NCBI GenBank assembly: GCA_025964075.1
Contig: JAOPZQ010000147.1
Location: 1-6,025 of the forward strand
Reading direction: 5' to 3'
Length of the DNA stretch: 6,025 bases
Source: Solirubrobacterales bacterium
Lineage (GTDB): Bacteria > Actinomycetota > Thermoleophilia > Solirubrobacterales > Solirubrobacteraceae
The first letter of the stretch is position 1; each line of letters opens with the position of its first letter. Positions 1 to 6,025 of this stretch are shown here, piece after piece. The notes beneath the pieces are model-generated. The model worked only from the letters and a program-made list of their open reading frames with translations. It was not told where the DNA came from and made no database searches. Both the position numbers and the translations under genes were made by a program.

Positions 1-102
1 GCGGAGCGTCCGGCGTTGCTGCGTCTCGGCGCCCGGCGGCTCGTCCGGCTGCCGCGCCGGCGCCGGCGCCGGCGCCGGCGCAGCGCGCTCTCGCCGTCAT
101 GA
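1..102 (+). CDS. Possible C-terminal tail of an upstream gene (partial)
   Basis: Frame 1 is open from the first base and stops at TGA 100-102, which overlaps the ATG of the next gene as ATGA. That layout is typical of translationally coupled genes in this window. The visible tail is 33 residues, rich in Arg, with nine consecutive Arg codons produced by a CGC/CGG hexanucleotide repeat, and ends in SALSPS. No domain is visible and no function can be given. The alternative is that these bases are non-coding, or belong to an N-terminal extension of the following gene: frame 3 is also open and would read an Ala-Pro repeat straight into it. The window edge prevents a decision. Confidence 0.3.
   Translation, partial: AERPALLRLGARRLVRLPRRRRRRRRRSALSPS
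52..81. repeat. CGCCGG hexanucleotide tandem repeat
   Basis: About four to five head-to-tail copies of the hexamer CGCCGG lie just upstream of the ATG at 99. In one frame they encode alternating Arg codons (nine Arg in a row), in another an Ala-Pro repeat, in the third Ala-Gly. Because the unit is six bases, a change in copy number would lengthen or shorten a protein without shifting frame. It is also strongly self-complementary, so a hairpin in the transcript is possible. Confidence 0.75.
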
Positions 103-743
103 CCGATCCCAAGCCCGCCGGCCAGGCGAGCGGGCGCTACGTCTGGTTCGTCGGCCTGCTGGCGCTGGTGATCGTCGTCTACATCACCGTGAACACGTTC
201 CTGAACGGCGGGCACGGCGGGCAGGGGCTGCAGGCGGGGGACACGCTCCCGCCCTTCGCGGCGCCGCTCGCGACCAGCAACTTCCCGGACGGGGCGGACG
301 CCGACACCGGCGGCAGCAAGGTGCCGCCGTGCCGGTTCACTCGCCCCGGCGCGCTCAACATCTGCGCGGAGCGGCGCCGGCCGCTGGTCCTCGCGTTCAT
401 GGTCGTCGGAAACGGGGACTGCACCAAGCAGCTCGACACGATGCAGCAGGTCTCGAAGCGGTTCCCCAACGTCAACTTCGCGGCGATCGCCGTCAAGGCG
501 TCGCGGAGCGACATCGCGCCGGTGGTCCGGAAGCACGGCTGGACGTTCCCGGTGGCCTACGACAACGACGGCGCGGTCGTCAACCTCTACCGCCTCGGGG
601 TGTGCCCGGCGGTGACGTTCTCCTATGCGGGCGGCACGGTGATGAGGACGTCGCTCGGGACGGCGACCGTCAAGCCGCAGATCCTCGCCACCGAGATCCG
701 CACGCTGCTGACGACCACGCCGCCGCCCCGGAGCGCGGGGTGA
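99..743 (+). CDS. Membrane-anchored thioredoxin-fold (TlpA/redoxin-like) protein
   Basis: A 214-residue protein with a short cytoplasmic N-terminus and one hydrophobic segment at about residues 15-33. The rest is predicted to lie outside the membrane. From about residue 94 it reads as a thioredoxin fold: beta strand PLVLAF, then NGDC (105-108) where TlpA/thioredoxins have CxxC, then a helix, strand VNFAAIAV, WTFPVAYD, and a cis-Pro loop GVCP (C169-P170). The first active-site Cys is therefore Asn105; only Cys108 remains, and Cys169 sits beside the cis-Pro. Two further cysteines (C78, C89) precede the fold. Extracytoplasmic thiol or peroxide chemistry is a family-level inference; the substrate is unknown. 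The ATG start follows no clear Shine-Dalgarno but overlaps an upstream TGA (ATGA), suggesting coupling. Its own stop overlaps the next gene's GTG. Confidence 0.82.
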   Translation: MTDPKPAGQASGRYVWFVGLLALVIVVYITVNTFLNGGHGGQGLQAGDTLPPFAAPLATSNFPDGADADTGGSKVPPCRFTRPGALNICAERRRPLVLAFMVVGNGDCTKQLDTMQQVSKRFPNVNFAAIAVKASRSDIAPVVRKHGWTFPVAYDNDGAVVNLYRLGVCPAVTFSYAGGTVMRTSLGTATVKPQILATEIRTLLTTTPPPRSAG

Positions 744-1378
744 GCACCTCCGAGGGCTGGGTCGCGACCGAGCTCGCGGAGGAGTTCCCACGGCTCGGAG
801 TCGTCTGGATGACCGTCGAGGCGCGGCCGGGGAAGACGCCTCCTGGCGTCCGGCAGCGCCTGCGCGATCTCTCGAGCCGGTTCCGCGGCGGCACGGCCGT
901 GGCCATGCGCCAGGATCCGGTGCCGTGGGCCTACCGGGTCTTCTTCCGCCACATCGGGCTCGACCCGGACGTCAACCGCACGCCGGTCGAGCAGGCGGCG
1001 GTCGACCGGCTGATCGCCGGCGAGTTCCGCTCGCGGAACCTCGTCGACGACGCCCTCACGATCGCCGTGGTCGAGACCGGGGTGCCCGTGTGGGCGCTCG
1101 ACGCCGACACGATCGAGGAGCCGCTGGGCATCCGGACGACCGTCGCGGGGGAGAGGCTGGGCCGCGGCGTCGAGGCCACGCCGGTCGCCTCCGGACGGCT
1201 CGCCGTCGCCGATCCGGCGGGGCCGCTGGCGCTGCTGTTCGACGAGGTCGCCGACGCGCACGGCGTCCGGAGCGAGACGACGCGGATGACGCTGTTCGCC
1301 GTGCGAGTGAGCGGTGTCCCGTCGATCCACGTCGAGGAGGCGCTGTGGACGTGCGCCTCCGTCCTCGCGGCGAGGTAG
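740..1378 (+). CDS. B3/B4 tRNA-binding-domain protein
   Basis: A 212-residue soluble protein. From about residue 60 to 200 it matches the B3/B4 domain pattern known from the beta subunit of phenylalanyl-tRNA synthetase and from stand-alone proteins. The recognisable stretch is the HIGLDPDVNRTP region (71-82), followed by NLVDDALTIAVVETGVPVWA (100-119) and the DADTIEEPLGIR segment. In PheT this domain takes part in editing of mischarged tRNA; stand-alone versions mostly lack an assigned role, so tRNA or amino-acid handling is only an inference. The start is GTG 740, which overlaps the preceding TGA as GTGA; the same frame is open upstream to ATG 329, but that stretch is antisense-like filler over the thioredoxin-like gene. 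The four-base overlap implies co-translation with that gene. Confidence 0.8.
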   Translation: MSTSEGWVATELAEEFPRLGVVWMTVEARPGKTPPGVRQRLRDLSSRFRGGTAVAMRQDPVPWAYRVFFRHIGLDPDVNRTPVEQAAVDRLIAGEFRSRNLVDDALTIAVVETGVPVWALDADTIEEPLGIRTTVAGERLGRGVEATPVASGRLAVADPAGPLALLFDEVADAHGVRSETTRMTLFAVRVSGVPSIHVEEALWTCASVLAAR

Positions 1379-1392
1379 CCGAAACCCGGTGT

Positions 1393-1398
1393 TATGCT
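1393..1398 (+). promoter_or_regulatory. -10 element TATGCT for a leaderless transcript
   Basis: TATGCT fits the actinobacterial TANNNT -10 consensus and lies in the 26-base gap after the B3/B4 gene. Exactly six bases separate it from the GTG at 1405, so transcription would begin at or within a base of the start codon. That is the standard geometry of leaderless genes in actinobacteria. No TTGACA-like -35 box is visible 16-18 bases upstream, which is common for this promoter class. Confidence 0.55.
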
Positions 1399-1404
1399 TC
1401 GCGC

Positions 1405-1908
1405 GTGGAGGTGGCAGAGCACACCCCGCTGACGCCGCTCCCGCCGTCGATCGTCGAGGTCGACGAGCGCGGCGCGCGACGCACTCTGCGCGACCAGATC
1501 GGGAGGCTCGAGCGCGAGCTCGGTCAGGCCGTGATCGACGCGCGTCCCGGCGTGCTCGGCGCGCCGGCGGAAGCGCCGGCTCGCGGAGGCCCACGGGTCC
1601 TGTCCCTAGGCGAGCTGGAGCGGGTGCGCGACCGCCTCGCCGACCGCCTGCAGGACGTCCGCCACGAGCTGATCGCCCGGGCGACGGAGCAGGCCGCGTG
1701 GCGCGAGCTGCTCGAGCGCATGCTGCTGGCGCCCGGCCGCTATCGCCACGTGCGCGTGAGGAACGCCGACCTCGGCATGCCGGGGTGCACGACGTACGAG
1801 TCGGTGCCGCGCCTCGGGCTCGTCGGGGTGCTCATGGGCTGGTGGCAGGTCAAGGTCTCATCCGGCTGTCCGTTAGCCACCGGGGGCGCGCCGGCGCTCC
1901 CTCTTTGA
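1405..1908 (+). CDS. Uncharacterised coiled-coil protein with a conserved-looking C-terminus
   Basis: A 167-residue protein that I do not recognise from a named family. The Pro-rich N-terminus (about 1-20) is followed by two heptad-like charged helices, about 24-45 and 66-106, rich in Arg, Glu and Leu and likely to form a coiled coil. A compact C-terminal segment (about 110-157) has hydrophobic and aromatic residues, two cysteines (C128 in MPGCTTY and C155 in SSGCPL) and a Trp pair at about 147-148. There is no signal peptide or clear membrane span. GTG 1405 is chosen because a -10 box sits six bases upstream, giving a leaderless mRNA; no Shine-Dalgarno precedes it. GTG 1411 is the alternative. 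The last codons overlap a terminator-like hairpin, and a TTA codon, which is rare at this GC content, occurs at 1873-1875. Confidence 0.68.
   Translation: MEVAEHTPLTPLPPSIVEVDERGARRTLRDQIGRLERELGQAVIDARPGVLGAPAEAPARGGPRVLSLGELERVRDRLADRLQDVRHELIARATEQAAWRELLERMLLAPGRYRHVRVRNADLGMPGCTTYESVPRLGLVGVLMGWWQVKVSSGCPLATGGAPALPL
1882..1906 (+). terminator. Weak intrinsic-terminator-like hairpin over the stop codon
   Basis: GGGGGCGC (1882-1889) pairs with GCGCTCCC (1894-1901) through eight base pairs, one of them G-U in RNA, around a four-base loop, followed by TCTTT. The short, interrupted T-tract makes termination uncertain. The hairpin lies inside the last codons of the coiled-coil gene and before the VOC gene, so it may attenuate read-through into that gene. 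Confidence 0.35.
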
Positions 1909-1944
1909 GATCCTGACGCGCGTGAGCGACGCGTCGCCAACGTC

Positions 1945-1948
1945 GGAG
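1945..1948 (+). promoter_or_regulatory. Shine-Dalgarno GGAG supporting the ATG at 1958
   Basis: GGAG ends nine bases before ATG 1958. The competing in-frame GTG at 1922 has only a distant GAGA. This site favours the shorter VOC protein, although the longer frame cannot be excluded. Confidence 0.45.
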
Positions 1949-1957
1949 CCGCGACGC

Positions 1958-2356
1958 ATGCGGATCACCGGCCTGCACCACATCACGGTCATCTGCCGCG
2001 ACCTCGACCGGACGGCCGCCTTCTACCGCGACGTCCTCGGGTTGGCGCTCGTCCAGGAGGGCGTCAACGACGACGATCCGGACCGCCGGCACTTCTGGTT
2101 CGGCGACGCCGACGGGACCCCGGGCACGCTGATCTCGTTCCTCGAGTACGACTCGATGCCCGAAGGGGTCACCGGCGCCGGCTCGACCCATCACTTCGCG
2201 TTCGCGGTCGACTCCGCCGCCGAGCTCGAGGCGTGGCGCGACTACCTGCGCTCGCGCGGCGTTCCCAGCACCGAGGTGCTAGACCGCGGGCGCTTCTCCT
2301 CGCTCTACTGCCGCGACCCCGACGGCCACATCGTCGAGATCGCCAGCCGGGACTGA
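1958..2356 (+). CDS. VOC-superfamily metalloprotein (glyoxalase/extradiol dioxygenase type)
   Basis: A 132-residue single-module vicinal oxygen chelate protein. It opens with GLHHITVICRDLDRTAAFY, the usual first beta-alpha unit, followed by the DVLGL turn. The middle HFWFGDADGTPGTLISF resembles the N-terminal half of ring-cleaving dioxygenases of the MhqO/PcpA type. The second unit starts at HHFAFAV and ends with DPDGHIVEIAS. Candidate metal ligands are H8, H78 or H79, and E127, an arrangement expected for a divalent-metal active site in a homodimer. The substrate cannot be told from sequence; lactoylglutathione, an aromatic ring or a fosfomycin-like thiol reaction are family possibilities. 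The start is ATG 1958, preceded by GGAG; in-frame GTG 1922 would add 12 residues. The gene converges on the LysR gene with a 3-base gap. Confidence 0.85.
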   Translation: MRITGLHHITVICRDLDRTAAFYRDVLGLALVQEGVNDDDPDRRHFWFGDADGTPGTLISFLEYDSMPEGVTGAGSTHHFAFAVDSAAELEAWRDYLRSRGVPSTEVLDRGRFSSLYCRDPDGHIVEIASRD

Positions 2357-2359
2357 TCC

Positions 2360-3358
2360 TCAGCTCCAGGGCGTCACGCGGATCGAGGGGCGGAACCGCT
2401 CGCGCGGCCGCCCGTCCCGGGCGAGGATCGCCTGGGTGGCCTCGGTCGTCGTCACGAACCGGCGCAGCGCCCAGGCCGCGGGCGTGCGGCGGTCGGGCGT
2501 GAGCATGCTCGCGTGCCAGAGGCCCGCGACGGGCATGCCGTCGACGTCGAGGACGACGACGGCTCCCCTCTCGACGTCGTCGAGCACCGCGTGGTCGATC
2601 GCGAGCATGACCCCGCGGCCCTCCGCGACCTCGGCCACGGCCGTGGCGTGGCCCGGCCGAGCGTGCAGGTGCGGCGAGGGCAGGCCGCCGCGGACGAGCA
2701 GGGAGGTCGTCACCGCGGCCTCCGCTCCGACCGCGCCGACGAGCCACGCGTCCGCCGCGAGATCGGACAGTGGGACGCCGCGCGCGCCGGCGAGCGGGTG
2801 CTCGGGGGCCGCCACGACGAGCATCGCGTAGCGCAGGAACGGGACCGACTCGACCGCGCCCCGCGCATCGTCGCGGGGCCGCGGGCCGAGCACGACGTCC
2901 GCCCTGCGTCCCACGAGGAGGTCGCTGAAGGCACCGGCGGGCGCCACCTCGAGATGGATCTCGACGTTGGCGTTCCGCCGCTCGAAGGCGGCGAGCAGCC
3001 GCGGCGCGACCGTCTCCGCGACGGTCGCGGTCGCGGCGACGCGCAGGATGGCGGTCTCGCCCCGAGCCTCGCGCACGGCGCGGCGCGCCCAGTCGGCGAG
3101 ACCGAGGATCTCGGCCGCCCCGGTGGCGAGCCGGCGGCCGCCCGGGGTGAGCCCGATCCCGTCCGCCTTGCGGACGTAGAGCTCGTCGCCCAGCTCGCGC
3201 CGCAGCGCGGCGACCGCTCCCGAGACCGACGGCTCGCTGACGCCGAGCTCGACCGCGGCGGCCTTCACCGATCCGAGCCTGGCGACCGTCGCGAACGTGT
3301 GGAGCTGAGCGAGGGTCAACTTAGGTGATCGCCTAATACGGGTTGACGTCGCGATCAT
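2360..3358 (-). CDS. LysR-type transcriptional regulator, probable regulator of the CO dehydrogenase operon
   Basis: Read from ATG 3358 this is a 332-residue regulator. The N-terminal winged helix-turn-helix spans about 16-75, with TLAQLHTFATVARLGSVKAA leading into the recognition helix around SEPSVSGAVAALRRELGDEL and then the wing LTPGGRRL. A linker helix follows, then a LysR substrate-binding domain at about 103-306, starting ILRVAATATVAE. It is divergent from coxM, the classic position for a LysR protein controlling its neighbour; mycobacterial CO dehydrogenase operons are regulated by a LysR protein called CutR. The co-inducer is unknown. The start is uncertain: TTG at 3317-3319 would give 319 residues beginning TLAQLHTF, closer to the usual family length before the HTH. 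The ATG itself sits inside a TATGAT -10-like box and has no Shine-Dalgarno. Confidence 0.92.
   Translation of the reverse strand: MIATSTRIRRSPKLTLAQLHTFATVARLGSVKAAAVELGVSEPSVSGAVAALRRELGDELYVRKADGIGLTPGGRRLATGAAEILGLADWARRAVREARGETAILRVAATATVAETVAPRLLAAFERRNANVEIHLEVAPAGAFSDLLVGRRADVVLGPRPRDDARGAVESVPFLRYAMLVVAAPEHPLAGARGVPLSDLAADAWLVGAVGAEAAVTTSLLVRGGLPSPHLHARPGHATAVAEVAEGRGVMLAIDHAVLDDVERGAVVVLDVDGMPVAGLWHASMLTPDRRTPAAWALRRFVTTTEATQAILARDGRPRERFRPSIRVTPWS
3321..3336. promoter_or_regulatory. Inverted repeat TTAGG-N6-CCTAA, candidate LysR operator
   Basis: TTAGGTGATCGCCTAA is palindromic at 14 of 16 positions, with perfect five-base arms and a GATC core. It is AT-richer than everything around it. 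It lies just inside the LysR frame if that gene starts at ATG 3358, or just in front of it if the gene starts at TTG 3319. Its centre is about 40 bases upstream of the inferred coxM transcription start and 75 upstream of the coxM GTG. This fits a LysR binding site that could serve both autoregulation and activation of coxMSL. Confidence 0.5.
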
Positions 3359-3359
3359 A
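3354..3359 (-). promoter_or_regulatory. -10-like TATGAT for the LysR gene
   Basis: On the minus strand TATGAT matches the -10 consensus TATAAT at five of six positions. It contains the ATG otherwise proposed as the LysR start. If it is used, transcription begins near 3347 and the regulator must start downstream, most likely at TTG 3319. No convincing -35 box is visible. Confidence 0.35.
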
Positions 3360-3363
3360 CGCT
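3358..3363 (+). promoter_or_regulatory. -10-like TACGCT for the coxMSL operon
   Basis: TACGCT fits TANNNT and would place the transcription start near 3370, giving a leader of about 34 bases that ends in the AAGGAG site. It overlaps the opposing TATGAT by two bases, so the two promoters would compete. A TTGACG at 3343-3348 is only nine bases upstream, too close to be its -35 partner. Confidence 0.3.
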
Positions 3364-3390
3364 GGGAGCGTGCTCTCGACCCCACCGCGG

Positions 3391-3396
3391 AAGGAG
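3391..3396 (+). promoter_or_regulatory. Shine-Dalgarno AAGGAG of coxM
   Basis: AAGGAG lies seven bases before GTG 3404 and fixes that GTG as the coxM start. It is one of the strongest ribosome binding sites in the window. Confidence 0.75.
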
Positions 3397-3403
3397 AGCC
3401 GCC

Positions 3404-4279
3404 GTGCAAGTCCCGGCACCGTTCGAGTACGAGCGCGCGACCAGCGTCGAGCATGCGGTCGCGCTGCTCGAGAACCTCGGCTCCGAGGCACGCATCATCG
3501 CCGGCGGGCACAGCCTGCTTCCGATGATGAAGCTCCGCCTGGCGACGCCCGAGCACCTCATCGACATCGGCGACCTGACGGATCTCGCGTACATCCGGGA
3601 GGAGGGCGGCGAGGTGCGAATCGGCGCGCTCGCCCGCCACCGCGACGTGCTCGAGTCCGATCTGCTCGCCGAGCGGCTGCCGATCTTCGCCGACGCGGAG
3701 CGCGTCGTCGCGGACCCGGTCGTGCGCAACCGTGGCACCGTCGGCGGCTCGCTGTGCCAGGCCGATCCGGCCGAGGACCTGTCGGCCGTCTGCATGGCGC
3801 TCGGCGCGCAGCTGGTGATCCGGGGCTCGGGCGGGGAGCGCGTCGTCCCGATGCGCGACTTCCACGTCGGCCCCTACGAGACCGCGGTAGGCGACGCGGA
3901 GATGCTCCTCGAGGTTCGCGTCCCGCTCCGCCCGGACATGGGCAGCGCCTACGAGAAGGTCGAGCGGCGCGTCGGCGACTGGGCGATCGCCGCGGCCGGC
4001 GTCGCGCTCTCCTTCGACGGCGGCACGATCGCCGAGGCAGGCATCGGCCTCGCCGCGGTCGGGCCCGGGACGGTGCACCTGACGCGCGCCGAGGACGCGC
4101 TCCGCGGACAGGCGCCGTCGGAGGAGCTGTTCGCGCAGGCGGCCAAGATCGCCGGCGAGGACTGCGCGCCCACGGCCGACCAGCGCGGCCCCGTCGACTA
4201 CAAGCGCCAGCTCGCGGGCGAGCTGACTCACCGCGCCCTGCGCCGCGCCGCGGCTCGCGCGCTCCAGCAGGAGGTCTGA
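3404..4279 (+). CDS. coxM: Aerobic CO dehydrogenase, medium (FAD-binding) subunit
   Basis: A 291-residue flavoprotein subunit of the xanthine oxidase family; family members are usually close to this size. The N-terminal FAD-binding domain (about 1-175) carries the two motifs that hold FAD in CoxM: AGGHS at 33-37, followed by LLPMMKLRL, and TVGG at 112-115 within VVRNRGTVGGSLCQADPAED. The C-terminal part (about 175-285) is the CO dehydrogenase flavoprotein C-terminal domain, ending DYKRQLAGELTHRALRRA. CoxM takes electrons from the CoxS iron-sulfur clusters and passes them to the quinone pool or another membrane acceptor. The start is GTG with AAGGAG seven bases upstream. It is first in the coxM-coxS-coxL order typical of CO dehydrogenase operons, three bases before coxS, and divergent from the LysR gene. 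Confidence 0.95.
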   Translation: MQVPAPFEYERATSVEHAVALLENLGSEARIIAGGHSLLPMMKLRLATPEHLIDIGDLTDLAYIREEGGEVRIGALARHRDVLESDLLAERLPIFADAERVVADPVVRNRGTVGGSLCQADPAEDLSAVCMALGAQLVIRGSGGERVVPMRDFHVGPYETAVGDAEMLLEVRVPLRPDMGSAYEKVERRVGDWAIAAAGVALSFDGGTIAEAGIGLAAVGPGTVHLTRAEDALRGQAPSEELFAQAAKIAGEDCAPTADQRGPVDYKRQLAGELTHRALRRAAARALQQEV

Positions 4280-4282
4280 TCG

Positions 4283-4762
4283 ATGCAGGTGACGATGACG
4301 GTCAACGGCGAGGAGCTGACGCGCGAGATCGAGCCGCGGCTCCTGCTCGTCCACTTCCTGCGCGACACGCTCGGCCTCACCGGGACGCATTGGGGCTGCG
4401 ACACGTCGAACTGCGGCGTGTGCGTCGTCCTCATGGACGGCGAGCCGGTCAAGTCCTGCACGGTGCTCGCGGCGATGGCCGGGGGCCACGAGATCCGCAC
4501 GATCGAGTCGATGGAGCAGGAAGGCGTGCTCGATCCGGTGCAGCAGGGCTTCACCGAGGAGCACGGGCTGCAATGCGGCTTCTGCACGCCGGGGATGATC
4601 ATGACCGCCCGCGCGCTGCTCGACCGCAATCCTCACCCGTCGGACGCGGAGATCCGCGAGGCGATCTCGGGCCAGATCTGCCGCTGCACGGGCTACACGA
4701 ACATCGTCAAGGCGATCCGCTGGGCGGCCGAGCACGAGGCCGCCGCGGCGCCGGGGAGCTGA
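4283..4762 (+). CDS. coxS: Aerobic CO dehydrogenase, small (2x[2Fe-2S]) subunit
   Basis: A 159-residue iron-sulfur subunit with all eight cluster cysteines. The N-terminal plant-ferredoxin-like domain (about 1-78) has C39, C44, C47 and C59 in GCDTSNCGVC and SCTVLA. The helical C-terminal domain (about 80-150) has CGFC at C98 and C101 and CRC at C133 and C135, in the order C-x2-C-x31-C-x-C seen in molybdenum hydroxylases. The two [2Fe-2S] clusters relay electrons from the molybdenum site of CoxL to the FAD of CoxM. The protein has no signal peptide; the enzyme is cytoplasmic and usually attached to the inner face of the membrane. AGGAGG at 4269-4274, inside the end of coxM, lies eight bases before the ATG. 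Gaps to coxM and coxL are three bases each. Confidence 0.97.
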   Translation: MQVTMTVNGEELTREIEPRLLLVHFLRDTLGLTGTHWGCDTSNCGVCVVLMDGEPVKSCTVLAAMAGGHEIRTIESMEQEGVLDPVQQGFTEEHGLQCGFCTPGMIMTARALLDRNPHPSDAEIREAISGQICRCTGYTNIVKAIRWAAEHEAAAAPGS

Positions 4763-4765
4763 GCC

Positions 4766-6025
<1,260 letters not shown>

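Noticed and set aside
52..81. The CGCCGG repeat as a CRISPR array or origin iterons.
   Set aside because: There are no spacers and no repeat longer than six bases; it is a simple-sequence repeat.
329..739. Upstream in-frame extension of the B3/B4 gene to ATG 329.
   Set aside because: It overlaps the thioredoxin-like gene, its translation is Arg/Ala-rich low complexity, and GTG 740 gives a natural overlap start.
925..1404. Upstream in-frame extension of the coiled-coil gene to ATG 925.
   Set aside because: It is an out-of-frame reading of the B3/B4 gene with Arg/Gly-rich composition; the -10 box and GTG 1405 mark the true start.
623..1594. Long minus-strand open frame across the B3/B4 gene.
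   Set aside because: Arg-rich shadow frame without any recognisable domain; the opposite strand is coding.
2357..2359. A bidirectional terminator between the convergent VOC and LysR genes.
   Set aside because: The gap is three bases and no stable inverted repeat with a T-tract is visible around it.
2513..3328. Long plus-strand open frame opposite the LysR gene.
   Set aside because: The composition is typical of antisense frames in GC-rich DNA, and the minus strand encodes a complete LysR protein.
3343..3348. TTGACG as a consensus-like -35 box for coxMSL.
   Set aside because: No TANNNT box lies 16-19 bases downstream; the nearest one is only nine bases away.

Overview
The window is very GC-rich, and its codons mostly end in G or C. 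It uses GTG starts, GTGA/ATGA gene overlaps and one apparent leaderless start. This suggests a high-GC actinobacterium; the first three genes look most like families I associate with Thermoleophilia/Solirubrobacterales. That placement is an inference from protein character, not a database result.

Left part (1-1908, + strand). A possible tail of an upstream gene contains a CGCCGG hexanucleotide repeat. It is followed by a membrane-anchored thioredoxin-fold protein (99-743) in which the usual CxxC is NxxC. A B3/B4-domain protein (740-1378) starts inside the previous stop codon. Next comes an uncharacterised coiled-coil protein (1405-1908) that appears to be leaderless, expressed from its own TANNNT -10 box. 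A weak terminator-like hairpin overlaps its stop.

Middle part (1922-3358). A single-domain VOC (glyoxalase/dioxygenase superfamily) protein reads rightwards. It meets, tail to tail with a 3-base gap, a LysR-type regulator reading leftwards.

Right part (3404-6025, + strand). Divergent from the LysR gene is a tightly packed coxM-coxS-coxL operon for an aerobic molybdenum-copper CO dehydrogenase. There are 3-base gaps between genes and good Shine-Dalgarno sites. CoxM carries the FAD motifs AGGHS and TVGG, CoxS carries all eight cluster cysteines, and CoxL carries the form I active-site signature AYRCSFR. CoxL is cut by the window end after 420 codons. The enzyme oxidises CO to CO2 and feeds electrons through the two [2Fe-2S] clusters of CoxS and the FAD of CoxM to the respiratory chain.

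The short LysR-coxM gap and the start of the LysR frame hold a TTAGG-N6-CCTAA inverted repeat and overlapping divergent -10-like boxes. A LysR protein controlling the CO dehydrogenase operon, comparable to mycobacterial CutR, is the natural reading. I see no tRNA, rRNA, CRISPR array, insertion sequence or phage feature, and no clearly new system. The most useful leads are the form I CO dehydrogenase with its compact divergent control region, the Cys-poor thioredoxin-like protein, and the leaderless gene of unknown function.
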